A stretch of DNA of 64,000 nucleotides, taken from Roseateles sp. XES5. Its GTDB lineage: Bacteria > Pseudomonadota > Alphaproteobacteria > Rhizobiales > Rhizobiaceae. The notes under the pieces were generated by a model, which worked only from the letters and a program-made list of their open reading frames with translations, searched no databases and was not told where the DNA came from. This document shows, one piece after another, positions 1 to 10,878 of the stretch. Positions within the stretch are counted from its first letter, which is position 1; each line of letters begins with the position of its first letter. The stretch covers positions 1,719,501 to 1,783,500 of the forward strand of contig NZ_CP084752.1 in assembly GCF_020535545.1 (NCBI RefSeq), in the 5' to 3' direction. Made by a program: the position numbers and the translations under genes.

Positions 1-940
1 TCAGCCGGCGCGTGATGCTTTTGCCGCCCTTGACGACCTCTTCCGAAAGGTCGCCCTTCATCAGGCCGAGCCAGTTGCGATAGACGAGAACCTTGTCCTC
101 GGCATCGACGGCAGCGACCGAATCCTCGCAGTCCATGATGGCGGTCAGGGCCGATTCGATGGCGATATCGGAAATATGCGCCGCATCGTCCTTGCCGGTC
201 GGCGTGGAGGCGTCGATCTGGATGTCGATATGCAAGCCGTTGTTGCTGAGGAGAACATGGGTCGGCGCCGCCGCGTCGCCGCGATAGCCGGCAAACTTGC
301 TCGCATCCGCAAGGCCCGTCTTGCCGCCGTTCGTCAGCGCGACGACGAGCGCGCCGCCTTCGATGGAAAGGCCGGCCGCATCGCGCCAGGAGGCGCCGGA
401 AAGCGGCGCGCTATCATCGAGGAAGCCGCGCGCCCAGGCAATCACCTTGGCACCGCGCACCGGGTTGTAGGCGCCGGCCCGTTCGGCGCCGTCGGTCTCG
501 GGAATGGCATCGGTGCCGTAGAGCGCGTCATAGAGCGAGCCCCAGCGCGCATTGGCCGCGTTCAGCGCGTAGCGGGCGTTCAGGATGGGCACCACCAGCT
601 GCGGGCCGGCGACGACCGCGATCTCCGGGTCGACATTGTCGGTCGTCACCTGGAAGTCGCCACCCTCGGGCAGCAGATAGCCGATCTCGCGGAGGAAGGC
701 CTCGTAAGCCGCCATGTCCACCGGCGCACCGTTGGCGCGGTACCAGGCATCGAGCTTTTCCTGCAGTGCATCGCGCTTGGCGAGCAGTGCGCGGTTTTCC
801 GGCGCCAGATCGTGCACGATGGCCGAGAAATCGGAGAAGTACCGGTCCGCATCCACGCCCGTGCCGGGAAGCGCCTCCTTGACGAGGAAATCATAAAGGG
901 CGCTATCGATCGAAAGACCGGCTTTTTCCGTATAGGTCAT
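1..940 (-). CDS. glcB: Malate synthase G, N-terminal 313 residues (cut by window edge)
   Basis: Condenses glyoxylate with acetyl-CoA to malate and CoA, the second step of the glyoxylate route; cytosolic. My translation from ATG at 940 begins [20 protein letters not shown] and runs open to base 1. It contains the conserved MSG stretch [20 protein letters not shown] near the cut. MSG enzymes are about 720 residues, so roughly 400 C-terminal residues, including the catalytic Arg and Asp of the barrel, lie outside the window. GGAG lies about 9 bases upstream of the start. The 238 bases upstream (941-1178) should hold its promoter. No isocitrate lyase gene is visible nearby. Confidence 0.93.
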   Translation of the reverse strand, partial: MTYTEKAGLSIDSALYDFLVKEALPGTGVDADRYFSDFSAIVHDLAPENRALLAKRDALQEKLDAWYRANGAPVDMAAYEAFLREIGYLLPEGGDFQVTTDNVDPEIAVVAGPQLVVPILNARYALNAANARWGSLYDALYGTDAIPETDGAERAGAYNPVRGAKVIAWARGFLDDSAPLSGASWRDAAGLSIEGGALVVALTNGGKTGLADASKFAGYRGDAAAPTHVLLSNNGLHIDIQIDASTPTGKDDAAHISDIAIESALTAIMDCEDSVAAVDAEDKVLVYRNWLGLMKGDLSEEVVKGGKSITRRL

Positions 941-1100
941 TTGAAAAGCTCTCCGAAGGGCGGGGATGGGGAGTATCCCGAATGCTGCCACTTTCAGGAG
1001 CTTTGACGCATAGTCAATTCGGCAAGAGCATAAAGAATTTATTCCGCTCGGGAAAAAATCATACTTTAAGGCGGCGGCACGCCACGCTTTGCCCGTCGTC

Positions 1101-1123
1101 ATCGTCCCCGGACTGGGGACGAT
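1101..1123. other. Perfect 9-bp hairpin between glcB and the hydantoinase gene
   Basis: ATCGTCCCC at 1101-1109 pairs perfectly with GGGGACGAT at 1115-1123 around a 5-base loop. It sits just past the stop of the minus-strand hydantoinase gene, so it could slow or end that transcript. There is no T-run on either strand, so it is not a standard intrinsic terminator. Function is unknown. Confidence 0.4.
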
Positions 1124-1178
1124 AGCCCATCATCTTCAACGGCTTACTTTTGTTCTGCTCAAAAGCCCCGGCAGGCTT

Positions 1179-3185
1179 TCACGCGTCTTCCGCGATCCGC
1201 GGCCGACCGCTGGCCGTCGCGGTAAACCGCGCCTCCATCAGCTTGCGACGGCCTTCTACCTCGGGCGCGTCGATCTCCTCCGCAAGGGTCACGACCGGCT
1301 CGTCGGCGCCATTGGCGCGCGCGGAATGAAGGGCCGCCGTCACCGCCCGCTCCTTGGCGAGCGAGAAAGCCTCCGCCTCGTCGACAAGGCGCGCGCTTTC
1401 GCCCGCCCCACCCACGATGTAGATGCCCTCCTCCGGCATGGTGACGAACACCGTGACGGCGGTGCGCACCTGACCGACGACGGCGCCGACGGCATTGGCA
1501 ACGCCGGCATCGGCGGGAATGGCGGATTCGGCGCCGAGCATATCGGCGATAGCCGGATAATAGACAGGCGCAGACGCACCGAGGCCGACCAGCGGCCGGT
1601 CGAGTGCGACGCGGAACTGCACGATGCCCGGTCGGCGGTGCAGCGCGCGGTCGACCGAGGTGGAGCTGGCCGGATCGACAGAGGCGACACCGTCATCGGC
1701 AAGACAGGCGGAGAGAATGACGTCCGACGACTGGCGCGTCAGCCGGTCGACCAGCAGGTGTGCCAGGTCTTCCGCGGTCTCGGCGATGGGGCGACCGGTG
1801 CCATCCTTGGTGCGGGCGGCAAGCTCGAGGCCGAGGCGGGCCGCCACGGCATCCCACTGGCCCTGCCCGCCGAGCACATGCATGGCATCCGACGGCGTGA
1901 CGCCGCAGATATGCACGAGGCCACGCGCCACCAGCCGGTCGAGCGTCGCCTTCTGCAGGGTGGAGGCGAGCAGCCCGTCGAGCGGTAGCGGCACCGCGCC
2001 GATCTTTTCGTAAAGTGCCTGTTCCTGTGGCTGGAGACCGCTGGCCAACCGCTCCGGCACGCCCGTGCGCACCGCAAAGCGCCCGTCATGCCGGCCGGCA
2101 TGGGGCGCACGGATCTGCCGTTCCAGCACCGGGATCACGGCCTCGGGATGCAACGCCGAGGCAAGGCTGAGCGGCATGAAGCGGCGCGGCCCGAGGTCGA
2201 TCTTCGCCTTGAGGCCGCGGTCGTCGATACGCACTTCCGAATCGCCGCCAAGACCGAAGGTGCGCATGGCGACCGCTTCGACCATGGTGCGGTAGCCGCC
2301 GACGACGGCGCCATCCGCATCCAGCTTCGGCCGGCCACCGTCGAGCACCGCGACGTCGGTCGTCGTGCCGCCGATATCGGAAACCACGGCATTGTCGAGA
2401 CCGGTCAGGTGGCGCGCGCCGACCAGGCTTGCCGCCGGTCCGGACAGGATCGTCTCGATGGGGCGCAGGCGCGCCTCGGCCGCCGAGATCAGCGCGCCGT
2501 CACCGCGCACCACCATCATCGGTACATGGATGCCGCGGCGGTCGAGGAAATCCTCGCAGGCGCCGATCAGCCGATCGATCATCGAGACGAGGCGGGCATT
2601 CAGCAGCGTCGTCAGTGCCCGGCGCGGTCCGCCGAGCTTGGAGGAAAGCTCGTGGCTGCAGGTGACCGGCAGATGCGAGACGGCGCGGATGCGATCGCGC
2701 ACGCGCTCCTCATGCGCCGGGTTGCGCACGGCGAAGTAGCCGGCGACGGCGAAGGAGGAAACGCTCTGCGAAAGGGTCGGCAGGGCCTCGTCCAGCGCCG
2801 TCATGTCGAGCGGCGTCTCGCTGCCATGAACGTTGTGACCGCCAGGCAGGAAGAGCACGGGGTCATTGCCGAGCGCATCGGCAAGGCCGTCGCGCTTCAG
2901 GTCTTCCGGGCCGAAGCCGATCATGACGAGGCCGGCGCGCCCACCCTGCCCTTCCACCAGCGCATTCGTGGCAAGCGTGGTCGAGAGGGAGACGAGACCG
3001 ATGGCGGAAACAGGCGCCTTCGCCTGTTCCAGCACCGCTTCCACCGCGCCGGAAATGCCGACCGCAAGGTCGTGGCGGGTGGTCAGGGCCTTGGCGCGGG
3101 CAACGACACCCGCCGTTTCGCTGTAGAGTACGGCGTCCGTATAGGTGCCGCCGGTATCGATGCCGAGTAACAAATGGTCTGCCAC
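1179..3185 (-). CDS. Hydantoinase/oxoprolinase family protein, HyuA-type (N-methylhydantoinase A-like)
   Basis: A 668-residue member of the ATP-dependent hydantoinase A / 5-oxoprolinase family, which opens cyclic amides such as hydantoins or 5-oxoproline using ATP. An ASKHA-type phosphate loop, GIDTGGTYTDAV, is at the N-terminus, and a second one, SDIGGTTTDVAVL, near residue 268; the N-terminal Hydt_A and the hydantoinase A domains follow in order. I chose GTG at 3185 because GGAAG precedes it at good spacing; a TTG at 3221 would add 12 residues that do not look conserved. HyuA enzymes usually work with a HyuB subunit encoded next door, but none is present, so the substrate cannot be inferred from context. 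Confidence 0.82.
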   Translation of the reverse strand: MADHLLLGIDTGGTYTDAVLYSETAGVVARAKALTTRHDLAVGISGAVEAVLEQAKAPVSAIGLVSLSTTLATNALVEGQGGRAGLVMIGFGPEDLKRDGLADALGNDPVLFLPGGHNVHGSETPLDMTALDEALPTLSQSVSSFAVAGYFAVRNPAHEERVRDRIRAVSHLPVTCSHELSSKLGGPRRALTTLLNARLVSMIDRLIGACEDFLDRRGIHVPMMVVRGDGALISAAEARLRPIETILSGPAASLVGARHLTGLDNAVVSDIGGTTTDVAVLDGGRPKLDADGAVVGGYRTMVEAVAMRTFGLGGDSEVRIDDRGLKAKIDLGPRRFMPLSLASALHPEAVIPVLERQIRAPHAGRHDGRFAVRTGVPERLASGLQPQEQALYEKIGAVPLPLDGLLASTLQKATLDRLVARGLVHICGVTPSDAMHVLGGQGQWDAVAARLGLELAARTKDGTGRPIAETAEDLAHLLVDRLTRQSSDVILSACLADDGVASVDPASSTSVDRALHRRPGIVQFRVALDRPLVGLGASAPVYYPAIADMLGAESAIPADAGVANAVGAVVGQVRTAVTVFVTMPEEGIYIVGGAGESARLVDEAEAFSLAKERAVTAALHSARANGADEPVVTLAEEIDAPEVEGRRKLMEARFTATASGRPRIAEDA

Positions 3186-3309
3186 GAGAATTCTTCCGTA
3201 CCGCCCGCCGTCTCTTTCCAAAGCGGGCCTTGAATGGTGTTATTGCATGTCCGGGCCAATTGCCACCATTCCACCGGCGACATCAGGTGAAAGAACGAGG
3301 AGCCACCCA

Positions 3310-3855
3310 GTGACCGACCTTCCCTTCCGAAAGCCGCTTCTGGCTGCCCTACTCCTCGGCTCCGCGCTTTTCGCCGGCGCCGCTTCAGCGCAGGAAGAGG
3401 ACGGGGAGGAATACAAGGCGCAGATTCCCGACGTCGCCATTTACAAGGCGATGCTGGACGCCAACAAGCAGACCGGCTGGGTGCAGTTCCGCGAATTCGC
3501 CGATCAGCAGCTCATCTATTTCACGGCCCTGCAGACCATGCATTGCCGGCTGAAGGAAGTGCGCTATTCGATCAATTCCGACGCGCTGGACAAGACCTTC
3601 CCGATGGCAAGCTGCGATCCGGAACTGCCCTTCAACCTGCCGTCGGATGAAAGCCAGAACTGGCTCTACATCGCCCTGAAGCCGGGCGAAGCGCAGACGA
3701 TTGCCATACAGGCCATCTGGGACGACGGCAGCGGCAGCGAGATCGTTGTCTACCAGCCCTGCAAGAATCCGGAGGCGACCTGCGCCTCAATCAAGACGAT
3801 CAAGAAATCGAAGAAACGCGCGGACGAGCCGTCACCCTCAACATCAGCCCGTTAG
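3310..3855 (+). CDS. Small secreted protein of unknown function
   Basis: Start GTG at 3310 follows AGGAG at 7-base spacing. The first ~27 residues form a clear Sec signal peptide: positively charged start, hydrophobic LLAALLLGSALFAG, then a cleavage site near ASA-QEE. The mature part is about 150 residues with four Cys (in TMHCRL, MASCDPE, QPCKN and ATCAS), which fits a periplasmic protein with two disulfides, and it ends in a Lys-rich then Ser/Pro-rich tail. I recognise it only as the kind of conserved hypothetical protein found in rhizobia; no catalytic motif is visible. Its last 56 bases overlap the 3' end of the convergent P450 gene. Confidence 0.7.
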   Translation: MTDLPFRKPLLAALLLGSALFAGAASAQEEDGEEYKAQIPDVAIYKAMLDANKQTGWVQFREFADQQLIYFTALQTMHCRLKEVRYSINSDALDKTFPMASCDPELPFNLPSDESQNWLYIALKPGEAQTIAIQAIWDDGSGSEIVVYQPCKNPEATCASIKTIKKSKKRADEPSPSTSAR

Positions 3856-5212
3856 CCGGCTGCGTCGTCAGGCGCTGCACCGGCCAGGCCGTCGTCTCGG
3901 CCGTCATGTCGAAGCGGAAGCGGTGCATCAGCACGCCGAGCGCGATGATCGCCTCCTGCATGGCGAAGGTCGCGCCGATGCACACCCGCGGGCCGACGCC
4001 GAAGGGCAGGTACTGGAAACGGTGGATGGCGTCGCGGTTCTCCGGCAGGAAGCGTTCCGGCATGAAGGCGCGCGGCTTGTTCCAGAGCAGCGTATGGCGA
4101 TGCAGCGTCCAGGGCAGGACGAGCACGGTGATGCCGGCAGGAATATCGATCCGCTCGCCCTCCGGGCTCGTCCACGAATCGTCGGCGATGGCCGCACGGT
4201 TGATCGACGGCGCCGGCGGATAGAGCCGCAAGGCCTCCTCGAAGGCTGCCCGGGTCCAGGGCATGAGGTCGAGCCAGTCGACCGGCTCGGCCCCGCTTGC
4301 CAGCACCCGGTCGATCTCCTCTTCCATCGCCTCGCGCACATGCGGGCTGTTGGCGACACAATAGAGCGTCCAGGCCAGCGCCCGCGCGGTCGTCTCATGT
4401 CCCGCGCCGATGAAGGTAAGGATGTTGTCCTCCACCTCCTCGATGGTCAGGCCATCCGGCCCGGCGACGCGCAGGAGAAGCGTCAGGAAATCGCTGGGCG
4501 CGGCGTCGCCCTCGCGCTCCATGCGCTTGCGGCGCAGTTCCATCGTGTCACGGACGATGCGGCGGAACTTCGCCATCACCTTCGTGCCGCCGATGCGCGT
4601 GACGCGCGGCACCCAGCCCGGTGCGCGCAGGAGGTCCATCGGATCGACGCGGCCCATCGTGTGCAGCAAATCGTCCACGTCATCGGCGAAATTGTCGGTT
4701 TCCGTGGCGATCTCGCCGGAAAACAGGGTTTCGGAGAGAATCGCGAAGGCGAGTTCCGTCATGTCGTTGCCGATGTCGAAGACCGCGCCGTCGCTGCCGA
4801 CATATTTCTCCACATAGAGTTCCGATTGCGCCAGCATCTGGCTGGCGAAACCCTTGGCATGGCGTGGGGTGAAGATCGGCGCGACGGCCTTGCGCGAGCG
4901 ACGCCAGACGGCCCCCTCCGCCGTCAGCAGCCCGTCGCGCAGGATCGGCCGCAGCACGAGCTGGCGCACCACCGCCATCTTGTAGTTGGCGGCGTTGTCG
5001 ACGAGCAGGTGCTTGATGAGGCCGGGGTCGTTGGCGATCAGCGTCTTTTCACCGACGAAGCTCGTCTTGAGCCAGGGCAGCGTGTAGGAGGGCTCGCCCC
5101 AGAGCTCCAGCGGATTGCGGAACACGGTGCGGATGATCTCGAGCATCGAAGGCGGCACCGTGCGGGGAATCGGTGCCGGCGGCTCGAACGGCTCGGGACG
5201 CATGTCCATCAT
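3800..5212 (-). CDS. Cytochrome P450
   Basis: A 470-residue haem monooxygenase. Family hallmarks are in the right order: I-helix AGHETTARA near residue 270 (oxygen activation), ExxR in EEALRLYPP near 324, and the haem-ligand Cys in FGVGPRVCIGA near 410. No N-terminal membrane anchor is seen, so it is probably soluble. There is no ferredoxin or reductase gene beside it, and the substrate cannot be told from the sequence. Two in-frame ATGs (5212 and 5209) follow AAGGAGG; the second has the better spacing (6 bases). The gene converges on and overlaps the small secreted protein gene by 56 bases. Confidence 0.93.
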   Translation of the reverse strand: MMDMRPEPFEPPAPIPRTVPPSMLEIIRTVFRNPLELWGEPSYTLPWLKTSFVGEKTLIANDPGLIKHLLVDNAANYKMAVVRQLVLRPILRDGLLTAEGAVWRRSRKAVAPIFTPRHAKGFASQMLAQSELYVEKYVGSDGAVFDIGNDMTELAFAILSETLFSGEIATETDNFADDVDDLLHTMGRVDPMDLLRAPGWVPRVTRIGGTKVMAKFRRIVRDTMELRRKRMEREGDAAPSDFLTLLLRVAGPDGLTIEEVEDNILTFIGAGHETTARALAWTLYCVANSPHVREAMEEEIDRVLASGAEPVDWLDLMPWTRAAFEEALRLYPPAPSINRAAIADDSWTSPEGERIDIPAGITVLVLPWTLHRHTLLWNKPRAFMPERFLPENRDAIHRFQYLPFGVGPRVCIGATFAMQEAIIALGVLMHRFRFDMTAETTAWPVQRLTTQPANGLMLRVTARPRVSSIS

Positions 5213-5314
5213 CTGCCTCCTTGGAATCGGCCCTCATGATGGGTCGCCAGAAAGGCGGAAATTAGAACAAATCCCGCAAAAGTGCGTGGGGTTTCGCACA
5301 GTCGCCGCGAAAAA

Positions 5315-6262
5315 CTAGAGCAGGCCCTGGAGGTCCGCCAGCTTCTCGTTGATCAGCCAGCCGTAATAGTTCTCTTCCGGCCAGGTTACCTCGCCCGCCG
5401 CGCGGCGGGAGGCGAAGGCGGCGGCGCGCGCATCGGGATTGCCGATATTGTAGAGCGTCGCGGTCAGGCCCGGATTCTTCGAGATATCGACGCCGGCGAT
5501 CTTCTTGTAGGCGTCGATCGAGCGGCGGATCGAGGCGGCCATGTAGGCGAGCGAGATATCGGGATCCATGATCGCCTGGTAGACGCCGGCCGCATCCTTT
5601 TCGTCGAGCCGGTCGTAGCCGGAGATGCGCGCTACGTCGTCGGTCAGCGTGAGGGCCGTCAGCGGATTGATCTGGCCGAGGCCGAAGGTCTGGCCGGCAT
5701 AGAAAGGCTGGAAGAAGACCGCGCTGAAGCGGTTGTTCGGGAAGGACGTACCGCCCACCGTGCGCCCCTTGAAGCTGCGGTTCCACACCGATTCGCGGCA
5801 GATCCACAGCGCATAGGAGCCCTTCTTGGACGCGCACTGTGAAAATTCCGGGCGGGCCACGAAGTCGGCGACCTCTTCGCCCTCATAGGCGAAGCGGAAG
5901 CTGCCGGTATAGGACGCGGCCTTCACATAGTAGCTCTGCAGCCGGTCATAGGCGTCGACATTGTAGGTGTGCTCACCGACGATGGCGCCGACCATATGGA
6001 TCGGATTGATGCCGTATTTGGCAGCGACCGACTTGATCTTGCCGGTCAGCTGGCCGTCATTGGCGATGAGGTCGCGCACCTTCTCGTACTTCGCGTCGAA
6101 GGAGGTCTTGCCTGCCTTGGTGCGGCGCACGGAAGCACCCGGAATGTTCGGCTGCTCGGCATTGCGGTTGCCCGGCGGCACGACGTCGATGGCCAGCGCC
6201 GTCGTCTGGCTCTGGACAAAAAGAGCGGCTGCAAGGGCAAGCACAGGCAAGAGCTGTCGCAC
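5315..6262 (-). CDS. DUF1402 family secreted protein (lysozyme-like fold suspected)
   Basis: A 315-residue protein with an N-terminal signal peptide (VRQLLPVLALAAALF then a small-residue site before IDVVPP). It matches my memory of the rhizobial DUF1402 family. The stretch AGQTFGLGQINPLTAL resembles the GLMQINP-type motif of lytic transglycosylases, and HMVGAIVGEHTYNVDAYDR could supply a catalytic Glu, so a peptidoglycan-acting role is plausible but unproven. The start is set at GTG 6262 because the signal peptide begins there; an upstream TTG at 6322 would bury the signal 20 residues in. Confidence 0.75.
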   Translation of the reverse strand: MRQLLPVLALAAALFVQSQTTALAIDVVPPGNRNAEQPNIPGASVRRTKAGKTSFDAKYEKVRDLIANDGQLTGKIKSVAAKYGINPIHMVGAIVGEHTYNVDAYDRLQSYYVKAASYTGSFRFAYEGEEVADFVARPEFSQCASKKGSYALWICRESVWNRSFKGRTVGGTSFPNNRFSAVFFQPFYAGQTFGLGQINPLTALTLTDDVARISGYDRLDEKDAAGVYQAIMDPDISLAYMAASIRRSIDAYKKIAGVDISKNPGLTATLYNIGNPDARAAAFASRRAAGEVTWPEENYYGWLINEKLADLQGLL

Positions 6263-6399
6263 GATTTCCGGTTCCCGTCTGGTCAAATCTGTCGGCGGAT
6301 GGCGACGACCGATGCAGAACAATCATGTCGGAATGATGCCAAAGCGCGCGGCAAAGGCTTAAGGCCGCCCCGCCCCGCCTGTCGAGGGGCACGCTCCTC

Positions 6400-6441
6400 A
6401 AAAATGCGGCACCGGTGGCTCACAGACAACCACCGGTGCCG
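6400..6441 (-). terminator. Intrinsic terminator of hslU
   Basis: On the minus strand CGGCACCGGTGG and CCACCGGTGCCG form a perfect 12-bp stem around an 11-base loop, followed by CATTTTTG. It starts 6 bases after the hslU stop. Confidence 0.85.
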
Positions 6442-6446
6442 AAACG

Positions 6447-7754
<1,308 letters not shown>

Positions 7755-7768
7755 GGGCTTTTCCGTTT

Positions 7769-8263
7769 CTAGCAACGGTCCCGGGCCATCATCAGCGCCG
7801 GGCCGTCCTCTGTCATGCGTTGATCGAAAGCATGGAATCCGGCCTTTTCATAGGCCCGGATGGCATGCGCATTGTCCGGGTGGGGATCGAGCACGATCCG
7901 CTCCACACCCTCGTTGAAGACCCTGGCCGCGAAGGCATCGATCATCGCCGGCCCGTGGCCGATGCCGACCATGTCGGCTGGGCCGATGAACTGGTCGATG
8001 CCGACGGTGCGCTCCGGCCGGTCGCCGAAGGAAAAATCGTCCGCCACGATCCGGTAGGATTGCAGATAGGCGAAGGGCATGCCGGCATGCAGAACGATGA
8101 AGGACTCCATCGCGGGATCGTCGAAATCGTCCTCGATGCCGGCGACTTCCTTAGCCGGCTCGCCCCACCAGCGCCGGACATGCGGCGCGTTCAGCCAGCG
8201 TTCCAGCATCGGCAGGTCGTCGGCCGTCACCGGCCGGAAGGCATAGGTTTCAGCGGTCGGCAT
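7769..8263 (-). CDS. GNAT acetyltransferase, AAC(6')-like
   Basis: A 164-residue acetyltransferase. It opens with the AAC(6')/siderophore-type motif [15 protein letters not shown], has the acetyl-CoA loop [11 protein letters not shown], and ends with the [13 protein letters not shown] helix typical of GNAT proteins. The start at ATG 8263 overlaps the last codons of hslV by 14 bases, and its stop is 15 bases before the hslU start, so the three genes are surely co-transcribed. An acetyltransferase between hslV and hslU is a rhizobial arrangement as I recall it. The substrate is unknown: resistance to aminoglycosides is possible from family membership, but a housekeeping acetylation is just as likely. 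Confidence 0.85.
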   Translation of the reverse strand: MPTAETYAFRPVTADDLPMLERWLNAPHVRRWWGEPAKEVAGIEDDFDDPAMESFIVLHAGMPFAYLQSYRIVADDFSFGDRPERTVGIDQFIGPADMVGIGHGPAMIDAFAARVFNEGVERIVLDPHPDNAHAIRAYEKAGFHAFDQRMTEDGPALMMARDRC

Positions 8264-8810
8264 CCAGCGTTTCCACCACGACATTGTGGTTGGTGTAGAC
8301 ACAGATGTCGCCGGCGATCTGCATGGCGCGCCGTGCAATCTCCTCGGCCGATCTGTCGGTGTCCATCAGCGCGCGGGCCGCGGCATAGGCGTAATTGCCG
8401 CCCGAACCGATGGCCATGGTGCCGTGTTCGGGCTCCAGGACGTCGCCATTGCCGGTCAGCGCCAGCGTGACGGACTTGTCGGCGACCAGCATCATCGCCT
8501 CGAGCCGGCGCAGGTAGCGGTCGGTGCGCCAGTCCTTGGCAAGCTCCACGGCGGCGCGCATCAGCTGGTCGGGATATTGCTCGAGCTTGGATTCGAGCCG
8601 TTCGAGCAGCGTGAAGGCATCGGCGGTCGCGCCGGCAAAACCGGCGATGACATCGCCCTTGGCCAGGCGGCGCACCTTGCGCGCATTGCTCTTCATCACC
8701 GTCTGGCCAAGGCTGACCTGGCCGTCACCCGCCATCACCACCTTGCCGTCCTTGCGGACGGTGATGATCGTCGTGGCGTGCATGGAAGCGTAGGGATCGT
8801 GTTCACTCAT
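8250..8810 (-). CDS. hslV: ATP-dependent protease HslUV, peptidase subunit HslV
   Basis: The 186-residue Ntn-hydrolase that forms the proteolytic core with HslU. The catalytic Thr is exposed after removal of a short propeptide: the sequence reads [20 protein letters not shown], so the nucleophile is the Thr after Ala12. GDGQVSLG and [13 protein letters not shown] are conserved in the family. The start at ATG 8810 is the first of two candidates (the other is Met10). It is the first gene of its operon, divergent from hisB across 335 bases. Confidence 0.95.
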   Translation of the reverse strand: MSEHDPYASMHATTIITVRKDGKVVMAGDGQVSLGQTVMKSNARKVRRLAKGDVIAGFAGATADAFTLLERLESKLEQYPDQLMRAAVELAKDWRTDRYLRRLEAMMLVADKSVTLALTGNGDVLEPEHGTMAIGSGGNYAYAAARALMDTDRSAEEIARRAMQIAGDICVYTNHNVVVETLDADR

Positions 8811-9145
8811 CGATGGACCTTTTGGATGGACCTTTCAGGCCCGGAGAACCGGGCGAGGCACCGCCAACGAGGCGGCTTCGTTGTGTCCTATGTAAGCAGC
8901 GGTTTGGCAATTGCAAACGGGCGCCAGAGCCGGAGGAGACAAGGGGGCCCGGCCAAAGGAGAGCCTCCTTCGTCGCTCCACCCCTCGCCGCCTCGAGGGC
9001 AACGCTTTCGTCCGGCTCTCTAGACCTTTCCATCCATCCGGCAGTGCCGCGCGCCGGGTCTTCCACCCTGCATCGAGGACCCGCGAAAGACTGGCCTTTT
9101 CGTGACAGCCCTGTTAAGGAGCGGCGGTCATACCCGGAGAAACCC
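8811..9145. promoter_or_regulatory. Divergent hslV / hisB intergenic region
   Basis: These 335 bases must contain the promoters of the hslV-GNAT-hslU operon (minus) and the his operon (plus). On the minus strand, TTGCAA (8911-8916), a 16-base gap and TACATA (8889-8894) could be a -35/-10 pair for hslV, but the match is only fair and it does not look like a heat-shock sigma-32 promoter. I see no leader peptide rich in His codons, no strong terminator and no repeat. GGAG sits before the hisB start. Confidence 0.35.
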
Positions 9146-9739
9146 ATGAGCCGTACCGCCAGCGTTTCGCGCAAGACGAACGAGACCAACATTTCGGTTA
9201 CCGTCGATATCGACGGCACCGGCGCGTCGACCATTTCGACGGGCGTTGGCTTCTTCGATCACATGCTCGAGCAGTTGTCGCGACATTCGCTCATCGACAT
9301 GGACATCAAGGCCGAAGGCGACCTGCATATCGACGACCACCACACGGTCGAGGACACGGGCATCGCCATCGGCCAGGCCATCGCCAAGGCCTTGGGCGAC
9401 CGGCGCGGCATCACGCGATACGCCTCGCTCGACCTTGCCATGGACGAGACGATGACGCGCGCCGCCGTTGATGTCTCCGGCCGTCCGTTCCTCGTCTGGA
9501 ACGTCGCCTTCTCCGCCCCGAAGATCGGCACCTTCGATACCGAGCTGGTGCGCGAATTCTTCCAGGCGCTTGCCCAGCACGCCGGCATCACGCTGCATAT
9601 CCAGAACATCTACGGCGCGAACAACCATCATATCTCGGAGACGTGCTTCAAGGCCGTCGCACGCGTGCTGCGCACCGCGACCGAGATCGATCCCCGCCAG
9701 GCGGGCCGCGTTCCCTCGACGAAGGGTACGCTGGCCTGA
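9146..9739 (+). CDS. hisB: Imidazoleglycerol-phosphate dehydratase
   Basis: Sixth step of histidine synthesis: dehydrates imidazole glycerol phosphate to imidazole acetol phosphate. At 197 residues it is the single-function form, lacking the phosphatase domain of E. coli HisB. Manganese-binding motifs [13 protein letters not shown] and NNHHISE are intact, and FFDHML is near the N-terminus. ATG 9146 follows CGGAGAAACCC. First gene of hisB-DUF2628-hisH-hisA-hisF-hisE-coaA. Confidence 0.96.
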   Translation: MSRTASVSRKTNETNISVTVDIDGTGASTISTGVGFFDHMLEQLSRHSLIDMDIKAEGDLHIDDHHTVEDTGIAIGQAIAKALGDRRGITRYASLDLAMDETMTRAAVDVSGRPFLVWNVAFSAPKIGTFDTELVREFFQALAQHAGITLHIQNIYGANNHHISETCFKAVARVLRTATEIDPRQAGRVPSTKGTLA

Positions 9740-9763
9740 CCAGAGGCACAGCTGGAGGCCGTC

Positions 9764-10231
9764 ATGGCCACGTTCCTTGTTCTGATACCGCCGGGTGCAA
9801 AATCCCAGGATGAAGACGCCCGGATCATCCGCGACCGTTTTTCGTGGATCGCGTTCTTCCTGCCCTATCTGTGGCTGCTGTGGCATCGCGCCTGGCTGGC
9901 CGCCGCCCTCGTCTTCGCGATCGAGGCGCTCGGCGCGGCGATCATCGATCATCCGGTCTTCGGCCTTGCCGGCCTCGGCCTCTGTTTTGCGACCAATCTC
10001 CTCGTCGCGCTTGAAGGTCCCACGGTGATCGTCGCCGACCTCAAGCGGAGAGGCTGGGCGGTCGATGCCGTCATCTCGGCCCCCGACCGGGAAACGGCGG
10101 AAGAAATCTACTACATGGACATCATGGCCGGCGAACCGGAGACGCGTCGCAACGTCTCCCTGCCAGCCTCCGAAACCTCAGGACGCCGGCACGCTCCCAT
10201 GCTCGGCTTCGTCGGTTTCAAGGAAGGATAA
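9764..10231 (+). CDS. DUF2628 membrane protein in the his operon
   Basis: 155 residues. The first ~75 hold the DUF2628 core with hydrophobic segments ([51 protein letters not shown]), so it is probably an inner-membrane protein. The tail after residue 100 is soluble and rich in charged and small residues. It lies 24 bases after hisB and 4 bases before hisH, in the same operon. No histidine-pathway role is known to me for this family; it may simply ride in the operon, as it does in related rhizobia. Confidence 0.8.
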   Translation: MATFLVLIPPGAKSQDEDARIIRDRFSWIAFFLPYLWLLWHRAWLAAALVFAIEALGAAIIDHPVFGLAGLGLCFATNLLVALEGPTVIVADLKRRGWAVDAVISAPDRETAEEIYYMDIMAGEPETRRNVSLPASETSGRRHAPMLGFVGFKEG

Positions 10232-10235
10232 CGGA

Positions 10236-10877
10236 ATGCGCGTTGCGATCATCGACTATGGCTCGGGCAATCTGCGCTCGGCCACCAAGGCCTTCGAGCG
10301 GGCCGCCCGCGAAGCCGGCATCTCCGCTGAAATCGACCTCACCGACAAGGCCGAGCGGGTCGCTTCCGCCGACCGCATCGTGCTGCCCGGTGTCGGCGCG
10401 TATGCCGATTGCCGCCGCGGCCTCGACGCCGTGCCCGGCATGGTGGACGCCCTTCGCGATACCGTCGAAGCCAAGGCCCGCCCGTTCCTCGGCATCTGCG
10501 TCGGCATGCAGCTGATGTCCTCGCGGGGGCTGGAAAAGACGGTCACCGAAGGTCTCGGCTGGATCAAGGGCGACGTCGTAAAGATGACGCCCGGTGACCC
10601 GGCGCTGAAAATCCCGCAGATCGGCTGGAACACACTCGACCGCAAGCGCCCGCACCCGCTCTTCGACGGCATCCCGGAAACGCTGCATGCCTATTTCGTG
10701 CATTCCTACCACCTTGCCGCGGAAAACCCCGACGACGTGGTCGCGGCCGTCGATTACGGCGGGCCGATGACCGCCTTCGTCGCCAACGGCAACAAGGCCG
10801 GCGCGCAATTCCACCCGGAAAAGAGCCAGACGCTCGGCCTTGCCCTCATCACCAATTTCCTGCGCTGGAAGCCCTGA
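10236..10877 (+). CDS. hisH: Imidazole glycerol phosphate synthase, glutaminase subunit HisH
   Basis: A 213-residue class I glutamine amidotransferase that supplies ammonia to HisF. The oxyanion strand IVLPGVGAY, nucleophile Cys in GICVGMQLM and the His-Glu pair in HPEKSQ complete the triad. ATG 10236 is the first good start, 4 bases after the DUF2628 stop. hisA begins one base past the stop codon. Confidence 0.96.
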   Translation: MRVAIIDYGSGNLRSATKAFERAAREAGISAEIDLTDKAERVASADRIVLPGVGAYADCRRGLDAVPGMVDALRDTVEAKARPFLGICVGMQLMSSRGLEKTVTEGLGWIKGDVVKMTPGDPALKIPQIGWNTLDRKRPHPLFDGIPETLHAYFVHSYHLAAENPDDVVAAVDYGGPMTAFVANGNKAGAQFHPEKSQTLGLALITNFLRWKP

Positions 10878-10878
10878 C

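Noticed and set aside
3701..5239. A 512-codon open frame opposite the cytochrome P450
   Set aside because: P450 motifs are all on the minus strand; the plus-strand frame is His/Arg-rich shadow sequence.
7769..8263. The GNAT gene as an acquired aminoglycoside resistance gene
   Set aside because: Native codon usage and a position inside the hslV-hslU operon argue for a resident gene; no mobile element is near.
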